64,000 nt of DNA from Versatilivorator sp963663845 (GTDB lineage: Bacteria > Acidobacteriota > Terriglobia > Versatilivoradales > Versatilivoraceae), in NCBI GenBank assembly GCA_963663845.2, contig OY760650.2:1488001-1552000 (forward strand), read 5' to 3'. The position numbers and the translations under genes were made by a program. Numbering within the stretch: the first letter of the stretch is position 1; the number at the start of each line of letters is the position of its first letter. Below, in pieces: positions 34,037 through 42,697 of the stretch. A model generated the notes under the pieces. The model saw only the letters and a program-made list of their open reading frames with translations. It was not told the DNA's origin and did not search any database.

Positions 34037-34950
34037 GGCCTCAGCCGGCCTCGTCCCTCCCGGTCGCGTATCTTTTCGAACCGCTCCATCTGCTCCCGAG
34101 CATCCTGGAAGCGCCCCGTCTCCAGGTAGAGCCGGGCCAGCAGGTAGCGAGCGTCCGGGAAGTCGGGTTCGAGGTCGATCCCCTGCAGCAGGGCTTCAAT
34201 GGCCTTGGCCGGTTGCTTCAAGCGCTGCCAGGTCTTGGCCAGGAAGAAGTGACGTTCCGCCTGGTCCACCTCTTTGCCCTGCAGCGCCTGCAAGTGGCCG
34301 AGGACCTTCTCGGTGCGGCCCATTCTCAGCAGGGCCTTGGCCAGGTGAAAGCGGGCTTCCGCATGTTCCGGTCGAGACTCCAACTCCGATCGGAAACGCT
34401 CGACGGCCTCACCGTCCCTGCCCTGCCTGAAAAGAAGTCTCCCCAAGCCGAATTGAACGGCGGGATAGCGGGGATCGGCCTCGGCTACCGCCGCAAACTG
34501 CTGCAGGGCCAGGCTGTCGAGATTGAGCTGAAGACAGTAGACGTTGCCCAGCAGGAGACGGGCTCTCAGATTGCCGGGCTCGACGGCCACAACCCGCTCC
34601 AGAGCGGCCGCCGCCTGGCGATACTTGTCGTCCCGCAGGAAAAGAACGGCCAGTTGGAAGTGGGCCCCGGCCAGATCGGGCTCCAACTCGACCGCTCGGC
34701 GCAAGGAGGCCTCGGCGTCGCTGAACTGACGCAGGGCGCTGTAGACCTCGCCTTGAAGCAGGAAGTAGCTCGCCTTGTCGTCTTCCGCGGCCACGGCTTG
34801 CTGAATCCGGACCAGGGCCTCCAGGAAACGCTCGTCCCGATAGCTTGCCAGCGCCTTGGCATAGTCCTCCGACTGGGCGAGACCCAGTGGAGCGATCCAC
34901 AGCACCGCCAGAACCGCGACGTGCAATGGAACCAGGACCTGCTTGATCAT
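34033..34950 (-). CDS. Exported TPR protein, class II
   Basis: This is a 305-residue protein with signal peptide (HVAVLAVLWIAPLGLAQS). TPR units begin 'DYAKALASYRDERFLEALVRI' and 'RQFSDAEASLRRAVELEP'; others include 'ADPRYPAVQFGLGRLLFRQGR' and 'LQGKEVDQAERHFFLAKTWQR'. These last two are the class II marks, also in 50871-52025 ('ADPRYPAVHHSIGRVYFRQGR', 'LQGKEVGQGQLHYYLG'). The gene is directly upstream of, and overlaps by 4 bp, a type 2 ASPIC/UnbV gene; the other class II gene has the same order. This suggests that the two products work together. Confidence 0.85.
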   Translation of the reverse strand: MIKQVLVPLHVAVLAVLWIAPLGLAQSEDYAKALASYRDERFLEALVRIQQAVAAEDDKASYFLLQGEVYSALRQFSDAEASLRRAVELEPDLAGAHFQLAVLFLRDDKYRQAAAALERVVAVEPGNLRARLLLGNVYCLQLNLDSLALQQFAAVAEADPRYPAVQFGLGRLLFRQGRDGEAVERFRSELESRPEHAEARFHLAKALLRMGRTEKVLGHLQALQGKEVDQAERHFFLAKTWQRLKQPAKAIEALLQGIDLEPDFPDARYLLARLYLETGRFQDAREQMERFEKIRDREGRGRLRP

Positions 34951-35018
34951 GAAGCCTCGCTATTCCGGCCCTTCGACCGGGGCTCGCGGCGGGCTGTATG
35001 GGGGCAGGGCAGTCGCTC

Positions 35019-36905
35019 TTACTCGGCCAGGCCCAGGGGATAGTCGTTGCGCTGGCTCAGCAGGCGATCGAAGGCCTTTCGCCGGAGGTTGCCGCGGCCA
35101 TCGAACAGGACGGCGGACCCGTTCGTGGACCGGTGCTTCCGGCCGGCTCGGCGCCAGATCTCCAGGGCCTGGAGACGAGCCTGGGCCCTTTTCTCAGGAG
35201 AGTCCACGTAGTCGTAGCGAAAGTCGCTGAAACCGGGCAGTCGCCGGAGCGAGCGGAAGGCGATGAACCTCACGGCATCGTAGGGATCCTCCAGCAACTG
35301 GGCCAGATAGGGCGCCATCCAGCCCGAACCGGAGGCGGCCCTGGCCGGTTCCCACCCCAGGCTCCAGGCCATGAGAGCCCGCTGGCCGGCATCGCCCTTC
35401 AGGGTCCAGAGCACCGAGGCGGCGATGGTCTCCTCTTCCCTGGACAGCTTGGGCCTGGGCGCCCCGTACCACTTCTGAAGGTGCTCGGCCGCCCAGTCCA
35501 GGGTCTTGTCGAGGTGGCACTGGTTGCAGGCGTTGGGCCGGCCCGTCTCCAGGCTGGCAGCCACGGTGGGGCTGCTGATCTGGTGGCTGCGAATGGCCTT
35601 CAGCAGGGCGTAGGAGGTGGGAGGCATGTGGCAGTTGTAGCACTCGCTGCCGGGAGAACCCGGCTTGTGATGAGTGTGCTGCTCCAGCCTGGACTCGAAG
35701 GCGGGGTGACACTGCAGACAGGCCTGACTGGTGTCCATGCCCGGCTGCAACTGGTCGTCGGCCCAGGATTTCAGGGGCCGGGGATCCTCCGGCGCCTTGT
35801 GCAGGCTGTGGCAGGACAGGCAGGACATCTGTCCCACCTGGTAGCATCCCGACTCCAGAAGACCGCTGTACTCCCTTCCGGCCGTCCGCACCATTCCGTC
35901 CGACCAGAAGACCGACTCCAGGAACCGCGGCTGAGCCTTCAGAAAGTCTTCCATCTGGGGAGCGCCCCGACTCTGGTGGTACCGGATCAGGAAGCGGCTG
36001 TCGTTGAGATCCTGTCCCGGCCGGTAGGAAAAACCGTGGTTCAGCCACTGGAGCAGCTCCTGCCGGTCACCGAAGGTAAAGACGCTGTGGCACTGTCCGC
36101 AGACCTGGGAGGAGCGGTCGTGGGGCAGCCTGGCCGGATTGACGATATGCAGCTCCAGCTTGCCGCTGCGATAGGCTTCCAGGCTCCCCGGCCGGCTCAT
36201 GACCTGGACGTGCCGCGCCCCCGGGCCGTGGCAGGCTTCGCAGGCGATGCCGAACTCCGCCACCTGGGTGTCCATGTTGTCCTGAGTGGCGACCCGGGGC
36301 CGGCCCAGAGTGGTGTGGCACTGCAGGCAGGCCTGGTTCCAGCGCCCCGGTTGCGTGGATATCCGGGGTGAAGGCGGCATGAGAAAGGTGGACTTCTCCG
36401 GAATCCAGCGGCCTTCCTGGATGGCGTAGACAAAGGGAAACAGCTCCAGCTTGCGCGTCGAGCCGCTGGAAAACCAGTACATCTGGAAATGGTGCGACCC
36501 CGTGGTCAGGACGATGCGCCTCTGGATGCGCCCCATGGACGGGTGGGGCATATCGGCCCATATCCGGTCCTCTTCCCGCTTCAAACGGTAGGTCCGGCCC
36601 TCCAGCTTCAGTTCCACCTGCTCGATGGGAATGGCCAGCGCTTCCGGAGTCGCCACCTGGGTCATGGTCCGGTGGTAGGAGGCGTGCCAACTGGCATGGT
36701 TCTCGGGATGGCACCTTTGGCACTCCTTGGATGAGACGTATCCGTAGTCCAGGACCTGCACCGGCCGGCCCTGCTCCTGAACCGGGGCCTCCCGGCCCAG
36801 GGCCGTGAGCGGCGCCAGCAGGGACAGCAGAGCCAGCGTTAGAAGAATCAGTACCATGGGACGATCGGGCTGCGGGGCGTTCCCGCTGCAGGGCATCTCC
36901 AACAT
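35019..36905 (-). CDS. Exported eight-heme c-type cytochrome with HEAT-like C-terminus
   Basis: I take the ATG at 36905, giving 628 residues and a signal region (VLILLTLALLSLLAPLTALG); ATGs at 36896 and 36857 are possible, and an upstream in-frame extension of 68 codons looks non-coding. The eight heme motifs are CQRCH, CLQCH, CEACH, CGQCH, CLSCH, CLQCH, CYNCH and CNQCH. 'NACNQCHLDKTLDW' and 'LQKWYGA' match the 8-heme cytochrome at 9604-11742, and both have a HEAT-like end ('LEDPYDAVRFIAFRSLRRL'), but this copy lacks the TPR part. A role in electron transfer in the envelope is inferred. It lies 68 bp upstream of the TPR/ASPIC pair on the same strand, so the three may be co-transcribed. Confidence 0.86.
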   Translation of the reverse strand: MLEMPCSGNAPQPDRPMVLILLTLALLSLLAPLTALGREAPVQEQGRPVQVLDYGYVSSKECQRCHPENHASWHASYHRTMTQVATPEALAIPIEQVELKLEGRTYRLKREEDRIWADMPHPSMGRIQRRIVLTTGSHHFQMYWFSSGSTRKLELFPFVYAIQEGRWIPEKSTFLMPPSPRISTQPGRWNQACLQCHTTLGRPRVATQDNMDTQVAEFGIACEACHGPGARHVQVMSRPGSLEAYRSGKLELHIVNPARLPHDRSSQVCGQCHSVFTFGDRQELLQWLNHGFSYRPGQDLNDSRFLIRYHQSRGAPQMEDFLKAQPRFLESVFWSDGMVRTAGREYSGLLESGCYQVGQMSCLSCHSLHKAPEDPRPLKSWADDQLQPGMDTSQACLQCHPAFESRLEQHTHHKPGSPGSECYNCHMPPTSYALLKAIRSHQISSPTVAASLETGRPNACNQCHLDKTLDWAAEHLQKWYGAPRPKLSREEETIAASVLWTLKGDAGQRALMAWSLGWEPARAASGSGWMAPYLAQLLEDPYDAVRFIAFRSLRRLPGFSDFRYDYVDSPEKRAQARLQALEIWRRAGRKHRSTNGSAVLFDGRGNLRRKAFDRLLSQRNDYPLGLAE

Positions 36906-37129
36906 CCGCCGAGCCGAACTGCGGCAGGTGCCTACTGAACTTCCACCATGGTGATTATGGCACACTGTTCCGGCCGTGCCCAAGCGGAGCGGTGGGGGGG
37001 CGGGCAGGGTCACCAACGGGAGACCGTAGTATTGAGTAGAGGGTGTGTGTTTGGCGGTGCCAAGAAACGGGAGAGCGTCAGGGCGCGAATCTTGCAATTG
37101 GCCGCCCAAGCGGCTGCGGGCGGGTAACC

Positions 37130-37582
37130 GTGGCGTGGGACGGCGTTTATTTGGAGGAGCAATGCGTTCCCGAACGGGTGCTTCCTATTCGCCGCCTTCG
37201 CGGCTGGGTTGGTGCAGAACCGATACAACCGATCCTTGCAAACGCTTCATTCCAAATAAACAAGCACGTTCCCCATTGCAATATCGTGGGTTACGGGAGA
37301 GCTGCGAAGCTGCGGTTGGAGTGGGTAACCCGACGCGACGCCCCCTACGGGCCATCCTTGTAGAGCTGCGAAGCAGCGCCCGCGTGTAGCCCCAGGTGGA
37401 AGCCTGGGGTCGTATGAACCCTGCACTGCCACAGCCGCGAACGCGGCGATTAGGAAGCACGCCTTCCGAAAAGCACTGCCTCTCCAAAACAAGGCCACCA
37501 TGTAGCTCCGGGATCACCTGATCGCGCGCTACCGGTAGGCCGCCTCGATGTCACTCCCGATTGAAAATATTGCAAAAGGCTC
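37130..37582. repeat. Composite dispersed-repeat block, nested inverted copy
   Basis: The left part reads as in other copies (GGGTGCTTCCTATTCGCCGC), then the core runs in the opposite direction: AAACGCTTCATTCCAAATAA, GAGAGCTGCGAAGCTGCGG, GAGCTGCGAAGCAGCGCC, CCCCAGGTGGAAGCCTGGGG and GCCGCGAACGCGGCG. It ends in TTGCAAAAGGCTC at 37570-37582, six bases from the stop of the following gene. This looks like one element inserted into another. No gene was seen in 36906-37588. Confidence 0.7.
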
Positions 37583-37588
37583 TATTGA

Positions 37589-38833
37589 CTATTTCCGGGC
37601 GCCTTCCTGGCCCGCGTCCCCGGGCCGCAAGTCCGAGACCACCCTCAACAAGGCCCGCCGCGCCGCCTCTCCGCTTTGGTAGCCGGACTTCCTCAGCCGG
37701 GAAAGGCTCACGTGGGCGCCCTCGTTGCGCCCCCCGCTTCCGAACCACCACACTCCCCGGGGCTTGAATCTTCGAATGTCCTCCAGGTCCATCCGCCAAC
37801 TCTGTTTCAGGGTGACCGGCAGGGGCCACCGGCTTCCCCAGGTCATGACGCCTCGGGGCAGGTAGAACACCTGGAGCCCCTCCCGCCCGGGATGGTCGAT
37901 GCAGAGGTCCATCATGCCGTAGCGGTGGTTCCACTTGTCGTACTCGTAGGTGGTGGCGACCCAGTCGGGAAAGCGCCGGTGGAACTCCTTCAGGTTGACG
38001 GCCTGACCCAGGGCGTAGGATGAGGAGCCCGTTTCGCAGATCGTCGCCAGTTCCCCCCGAAACCCCTTGGCCCGCACGGCCTCCTCGACCGCCCGGAGCA
38101 CACCCAGGCGGGAATCGGTGGTGTAGTCCCGCCAGTCGGGCACATCGAAAGACCGGGGATTGAACGGGTGGCCCAGTTCGGCAAATGGCGGCCGCCCGTT
38201 TTCCCGGGCCCATCGGTCGTAGAGCGGGATGCGGCGGGGGTTCTCCACTCCGGCCCCTTCGAGCTCCACTTCCAGGCCGGCGGCGCCCGGGAACAGTTCC
38301 ACCAGTTCCTCGTAGATCTGGACGATACGCTCGATCAGCCCGGGTGTGTCGGTGTCGTACAACCCCACCTGGACCGGCAGATCGAACCCGTTCAACCGGG
38401 TGTAGGTGCGGTAGGGATCGGCCCGGAACCTGGAGGTGTCGAAATAGGTCACGGCGCCGCCCAGCCAGACCTTGATCCCCCGCTTGCCCGCCTCCTCGAT
38501 GGCCCGCTGCAGCAGGGAGTTGTCGGAGGCGATGACCGGGTTGTCGGGAGACTGGTCCTGAAACGGAAGGCGGGACCGGTAACCCGTGGTCAGCCACTTT
38601 ATATAGACCATCAGCGAGTTCATGCCCGCCCCGGCCATGTCGTCGAGCAGGGAAAGGTAGTCGTCCTGCCGGAAAGACTCCATGCCTCCGGCCCCCGGGG
38701 TGGTGTAGTCCCAGAAGCCGTGCTCCTTCAAGAAGCCCTCCTGATTCCCGCTGGCTTTCCGGCCGTCCGCAGTCCGGGCAAACAGCATGGCCGGAGTGGT
38801 GGTCGCAGCAGCCAGGAACTCTCGTCGTTTCAT
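37589..38833 (-). CDS. Tat-exported protein, TIM-barrel-like, unknown function
   Basis: This is a 414-residue protein. The ATG at 38833 starts MKRREFLAAATTTPAM, a clear twin-arginine signal (RREFL). The body resembles a glycoside-hydrolase-like (beta/alpha) barrel: 'LLDDMAGAGMNSLMVYIKWL', 'AIEEAGKRGIKVWLGGAVTYF', 'GAAGLEVELEGAG', 'LATICETGSSSY' and 'KPRGVWWFGSGG'. Glu residues in LEVELEG and ICETG are candidate catalytic acids. I cannot name a family. It is the last gene of the six-gene operon with the barrel and the 15-heme cytochrome (19 bp after the latter), so folding in the cytoplasm before export may matter, for example for a cofactor. Confidence 0.7.
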   Translation of the reverse strand: MKRREFLAAATTTPAMLFARTADGRKASGNQEGFLKEHGFWDYTTPGAGGMESFRQDDYLSLLDDMAGAGMNSLMVYIKWLTTGYRSRLPFQDQSPDNPVIASDNSLLQRAIEEAGKRGIKVWLGGAVTYFDTSRFRADPYRTYTRLNGFDLPVQVGLYDTDTPGLIERIVQIYEELVELFPGAAGLEVELEGAGVENPRRIPLYDRWARENGRPPFAELGHPFNPRSFDVPDWRDYTTDSRLGVLRAVEEAVRAKGFRGELATICETGSSSYALGQAVNLKEFHRRFPDWVATTYEYDKWNHRYGMMDLCIDHPGREGLQVFYLPRGVMTWGSRWPLPVTLKQSWRMDLEDIRRFKPRGVWWFGSGGRNEGAHVSLSRLRKSGYQSGEAARRALLRVVSDLRPGDAGQEGARK

Positions 38834-38852
38834 GGGAGCCTTCCGATGGTCC

Positions 38853-40217
38853 TTACCGCAGGTGGCAGGCCGCACAGCTCTCCTCGAAGGTGTGGCAGGT
38901 AAAGCAGGAACGCAACTGCAGGGTGGCCAGGTCGGCGTGGGCTCCGGCCTTGAACAATCCAAGCGGAAGGTGGCTTCGAGGAACCTGGTTGTGGCATCGC
39001 GAACAGGTGTCGGCCGTGTGGCAGACGGCGCAGGCCTGGCGATCCAGGGCCGCCTGCTTTCCGTGGATGGCATCCCGCCAGCGCGGGGTGTGGGAAAGGG
39101 GCCGCATCACCTGGTGGCAGGCCGCGCAATCCCCTCCCCGGCGAACGGCGGGGGAGACCTGGGTGTGGCAAACGAAGCACTTGGCATTCCCGGCCGAGGC
39201 CTCCTCCTGGTGGTGTCTGCGGAAAGCGGCGCTGTGGGACAGGGGCCTGACCGTGCGGCTGTGGCTGGCGGGCAGGACCCCGGCCCGAGGCTCCAGGTGG
39301 CAGGCCTGGCAGTCCTCCATCCTGAAATGGGACACCAGTTCCTGCTGCCCGTCGTGGCAGGCCACACAGTCCAGCGCCTCCGGATGGCCGAGATCGGCCA
39401 GGCGCCGACTCTGGGGGATCTCGTAGTGGCAGGTGACGCACGAGACAGGCTCGGCCCCATCCGATCGCAGATGGGGCAAATGGGCGAATCTCAGGTTCAC
39501 TGCCGGCCCTGAGGCCTGGTGAGACCCCGCCGGCCGCCGCTCCTTGCTGAAGCCCGGGTTGTCCCGCTCGGCCGCGCCATGGCACTGCCGGCAATCGGCG
39601 CTGGTGGAACGGGCCGTGAGGTTGGGCAGGATGTCGGGCCTGGCATGGCAGGCGGCGCATTCCGCGTGACCCGGAAACCCGGCGAAAACCCCCTCTCCCT
39701 CGAACTTGTGGCAAAAGGCGCAGTCGGCGCGAAACCCCGTGGCCGGGTCCAGGCGCTCCTCCTTGTCCAGGTGCTGCGCATGCGAGAACCGGAACAGCAG
39801 CGCCTGCGGCTTGCCGAACTCGGGATAGGGGCGCAGGTCGTCCGAGCCGGTGGGCTGCACGGAGGCATGGCACGCCTGGCACAGGCCGACACCGGGTTGG
39901 CCCTGAAAGTCGTCCTGGTGGCATGAGAGGCATTGATCGTGGCCGGGACGGGCCAGGGCCACCGATTCCGGTTGCTTCGGCACATGGCAGTCCCTGCATT
40001 CCAGGCCCAGTTGACCCAGGTGGTGATCGTGCAAGCGGTAGTCGGCCGGAGGGGCTCCGGGCTCTCTACCGCCAACCTGTTGGGCGGCCAAGGCCACTGC
40101 GGCGGCAATCAGCAGGGCCCCACCGATCAGTCGGGCCCGGCGGTTTCTCCCGGTGATGAAGTCAAGCGTTGCCAAGTGAATCCGGTTTGGTTGGTGGACG
40201 GGACTCCGGCCGCGCAA
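38853..40217 (-). CDS. Fifteen-heme c-type cytochrome, possible outer-membrane conduit component
   Basis: This is a 454-residue protein with 15 CxxCH motifs, one per 30 residues or closer: CRDCH, CLSCH, CQACH, CAFCH, CAACH, CRQCH, CVTCH, CVACH, CQACH, CFVCH, CAACH, CAVCH, CSRCH, CFTCH and CAACH. The N-terminus has a hydrophobic stretch (LIGGALLIAAAVALAAQQ), a signal or anchor. The start is uncertain: TTG at 40217 sits just after GGAGGAG, and TTG at 40175 is an alternative. High heme density and little other fold suggest a molecular wire, like MtrA/PioA-type cytochromes that sit inside a barrel. The barrel candidate ends 14 bp upstream. Homology to MtrA itself is not claimed. Confidence 0.85.
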   Translation of the reverse strand: MRGRSPVHQPNRIHLATLDFITGRNRRARLIGGALLIAAAVALAAQQVGGREPGAPPADYRLHDHHLGQLGLECRDCHVPKQPESVALARPGHDQCLSCHQDDFQGQPGVGLCQACHASVQPTGSDDLRPYPEFGKPQALLFRFSHAQHLDKEERLDPATGFRADCAFCHKFEGEGVFAGFPGHAECAACHARPDILPNLTARSTSADCRQCHGAAERDNPGFSKERRPAGSHQASGPAVNLRFAHLPHLRSDGAEPVSCVTCHYEIPQSRRLADLGHPEALDCVACHDGQQELVSHFRMEDCQACHLEPRAGVLPASHSRTVRPLSHSAAFRRHHQEEASAGNAKCFVCHTQVSPAVRRGGDCAACHQVMRPLSHTPRWRDAIHGKQAALDRQACAVCHTADTCSRCHNQVPRSHLPLGLFKAGAHADLATLQLRSCFTCHTFEESCAACHLR

Positions 40218-40231
40218 TCTCCTCCGGGCGG

Positions 40232-41812
40232 TCAGAGCCTCCAGTCCAACCCCATGCGATAGGTTTGGAACCGTTGCAGGCTGGGCCTGAAGAGGGTGAA
40301 GTCCTCATCCAGCCCGTAGCGAAAGTAGAGGCGGGTGCGCTGATCCAGCCGAAACCAGGCCCCGCCGATGGCGCCCAGCACCTGGGCCTTGTCTATGAAA
40401 AAGAATCGATTCTGCAAGTCGATCTCTCGATGGTAGCCCCCCAGGGAAAGCCCCAGCCGATCTTCGCCGAAAGAGCGGCTGACTTCAAGGCTGATGTCTC
40501 GAGTGCGAGTCTCGCCGGCGTTGCGCACTTCGTCGAAGCCCTGGGCTCCAAGCGGGCTGGGGCGATCGGTGCGGCGGCGGTGAAGCTCCAGCAACAGGGT
40601 TGTTCGCCGCAGAGGGAACAGCTCCAGGTGGGCTCGATAGTCCTCGAACGAGGTGTCGAAGGGACCGGCATCGCTTTCCCGATTCAAGCGGCGCACCCAC
40701 ACGGCTCCCCCCAACCTGGCCGCCTCGAAAAGCCGGCGGTGGGCCTCGACGGAAAACTGGCGGTGGGGTGAAATGACGCCGAAGTTCAGTCGCCTCAGGC
40801 GATTGAAGGAATCCCGGTCCCCGACCCAATCGGTGTAGTCATAGATGAAGTCGTGTTCCGACAGCTTCTGGGCGAAGGCGAACCGTGCTCCGGTACGCCC
40901 GTCGGCAGGCAGGTAGCCGAGATGAGCGCCAAAGTCGACCGGCCTGGAACCGACCGACTTGTAGTGGGCCCCCACCCTCCAGGAGGGCTCCAATGGCTGG
41001 CGAAAGACCAGCCGGTGGATCCCCTTGACATGGAAGAGTCCCTGGTACTCGAAGCTGCCGCCTCCCGGCAGCCGAAAACCGAGGCTTCCGCCGCCGATGG
41101 CCCGTTGAAGCGGGCTGGAGTAGTAGGTAAAGCGGCGTCCTCCGAAAAGGCTCACCCGGTACTTCGGCCGGTCCAGGGCAAAGGAGAATCCGTCCACCGT
41201 CGCCATCTCGGCCCCGTAGACGTTCTGCCGGCCCAGGCGCAGGGTCGAATCGGATAGAGTCCCCTGCCGGGTCAACCCGTTCAATTCAACCAGACCGGTG
41301 GTCAGCTCGAACAGCCGATTGCGGGAAAAGGTGTTCAGCACCGACCGGGCGGGAGAACCGATGTCCAGGGCCGAAAGGTCCTGGCGATAGCGAAGGGAAA
41401 AGTTGGTGTTGATTTGCGACGAGAGCCAACCCCGGGTCCCCCAGTTCATGGACGAATGGAAATGGCTGGAGCGAGGCTGAAAGGCCCCGGGAAAGGGAAT
41501 GGCGCCGGGATCGGCCACCGGCCCCGGTTCACGGTCGACCACGCCGGTCAGGGTGGGCCGGCCGCTGAAGGTGGCCTGCTGGTGCACGACCTCGGAACGG
41601 GTGTTGTAGAAGAAATGGTCGGCAAAATCCCGAGCGGCGCTCTTGGGAGCCGAAGGCTCCGGGGAGGCCAGGAGGCTCTCGGTGGCTTTGCGGGCGGGAT
41701 CGCCCAGCAGCTCATTCCAGGCGTCTTCGATGGTGAGCCGGGAGGATTGGGAGTGGGCAGCCAGGCACAGGCCGACCACAGCGGCAGGCAACGTGAGGGT
41801 GCGGAGCGCCAT
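40232..41812 (-). CDS. Putative outer-membrane beta-barrel partner of the 15-heme cytochrome
   Basis: This is a 526-residue protein. A signal peptide (MALRTLTLPAAVVGLCLAAHS) is followed by a short linker and then alternating amphipathic strands with many aromatic girdle residues: 'INTNFSLRYRQDL', 'RVSLFGGRRFTYYSS', 'FEYQGLFHVKGIHRLVF', 'RAHLELFPLRRTTLLLELH', 'TRDISLEVSRSF', 'TRLYFRYGLDEDFTLF', and the end 'YRMGLDWRL'. The sizes and alternation fit a barrel of about 20-24 strands. Its position between an anchored TPR-like gene and a 15-heme cytochrome gene recalls porin-cytochrome conduits (MtrB/PioB/OmbB), but no named family was recognised by eye. Confidence 0.7.
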   Translation of the reverse strand: MALRTLTLPAAVVGLCLAAHSQSSRLTIEDAWNELLGDPARKATESLLASPEPSAPKSAARDFADHFFYNTRSEVVHQQATFSGRPTLTGVVDREPGPVADPGAIPFPGAFQPRSSHFHSSMNWGTRGWLSSQINTNFSLRYRQDLSALDIGSPARSVLNTFSRNRLFELTTGLVELNGLTRQGTLSDSTLRLGRQNVYGAEMATVDGFSFALDRPKYRVSLFGGRRFTYYSSPLQRAIGGGSLGFRLPGGGSFEYQGLFHVKGIHRLVFRQPLEPSWRVGAHYKSVGSRPVDFGAHLGYLPADGRTGARFAFAQKLSEHDFIYDYTDWVGDRDSFNRLRRLNFGVISPHRQFSVEAHRRLFEAARLGGAVWVRRLNRESDAGPFDTSFEDYRAHLELFPLRRTTLLLELHRRRTDRPSPLGAQGFDEVRNAGETRTRDISLEVSRSFGEDRLGLSLGGYHREIDLQNRFFFIDKAQVLGAIGGAWFRLDQRTRLYFRYGLDEDFTLFRPSLQRFQTYRMGLDWRL

Positions 41813-41848
41813 GCTGGCTCACCAGACCTTTCCTTCGCCGACTCTCCT

Positions 41849-42697
41849 TCATTGCCCCGACGACGGACCCGGGCGCGCTCTCAATCGCTCCATGCGTCGC
41901 TGGGCCAGGGGAATCCTCCAGGGGTAGACGTCGCTGTGCCAACGGGTGGCCTTGAGATACTGATCGAGCGCGAGCAGCGCTTCCGGAAGGTTGTTCAACT
42001 TCTCCTGGATCCTTGCCAGATTCCAATGGGCGTGGGCATTGTTGGCCTCGTCGCCCGTCAGGCGTCGGGTCAGCTCGGTGACCGGTGAAAGGGCCAACTC
42101 GGCATTCAGCGCACCGACCGCTTGCAGATAGAGGGCTTCCTTGTCCTCGGGATCGGAGGCCTGGTCCCCCAGGAGTTCGTAGGCTTCGCCAATGAGCGCG
42201 TTCACCTCCAGCCGCTGCGGATCGATGTCGGTCACCTGGCGAAAGAGCTCGATGGCCTGCAGGGTGTCCTCGTGGAGCAGGAGGTAGCCCAGCCTGAGCC
42301 GAGGGGTGAAGAGGCAGGGGGCCGGGGTGAGTTGCTGGAACTCGAGGGTGGTTGACGGCAAGGTCTTCACAATCTGGCAGGTGCCGTTTTCCGGGTTGTT
42401 GCGCTCGATGGCGGCGCGGTAGTCCTGAATGGCTCCTTCTCGATCCTCCAGATCGTCCTGGCGGTGGATCCCTCGCTGCATGAACTCCCAGGCATCCACC
42501 GGCTGCTCGATGCCCAACAGCTCGTAGTCGACCTTTCCCTCGAAGTAGAAGGGATTCCGTTCCAGGTAGTTGGGGTTGCGCTTGGGGGCGCCGGCTTCTC
42601 CGTTCTGCGACCAGGCCTCTCCGTAGCCGATCCAGAGGGAGAGGGCCGCGATCAGCAATCCCAGGATGGCCAGCAGTTGCAGTTCCCTTCGGATCAT
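41849..42697 (-). CDS. Membrane-anchored TPR-like protein of the porin-cytochrome operon
   Basis: This is a 282-residue protein. The N-terminal segment (LQLLAILGLLIAALSLWIGY) is a signal anchor. The body is helical with weak TPR units ('REGAIQDYRAAIERNNP', 'LQAIELFRQVTDIDPQRLEVNALIGEAYELLG', 'AHWNLARIQEKLNNLPEALLALDQYLKA') but lacks the signature of the other TPR proteins in the window. Its ATG overlaps the stop of the 5-heme cytochrome (ATGA), and the barrel gene follows after 36 bp. It may be an assembly or scaffolding factor for the conduit; that is inference. Confidence 0.75.
   Translation of the reverse strand: MIRRELQLLAILGLLIAALSLWIGYGEAWSQNGEAGAPKRNPNYLERNPFYFEGKVDYELLGIEQPVDAWEFMQRGIHRQDDLEDREGAIQDYRAAIERNNPENGTCQIVKTLPSTTLEFQQLTPAPCLFTPRLRLGYLLLHEDTLQAIELFRQVTDIDPQRLEVNALIGEAYELLGDQASDPEDKEALYLQAVGALNAELALSPVTELTRRLTGDEANNAHAHWNLARIQEKLNNLPEALLALDQYLKATRWHSDVYPWRIPLAQRRMERLRARPGPSSGQ

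Noticed and set aside
38853..40217. Calling the 15-heme protein MtrA, and its neighbour MtrB
   Set aside because: The number of hemes and the barrel length differ, and no specific MtrB motif was seen. Only an analogy is offered.
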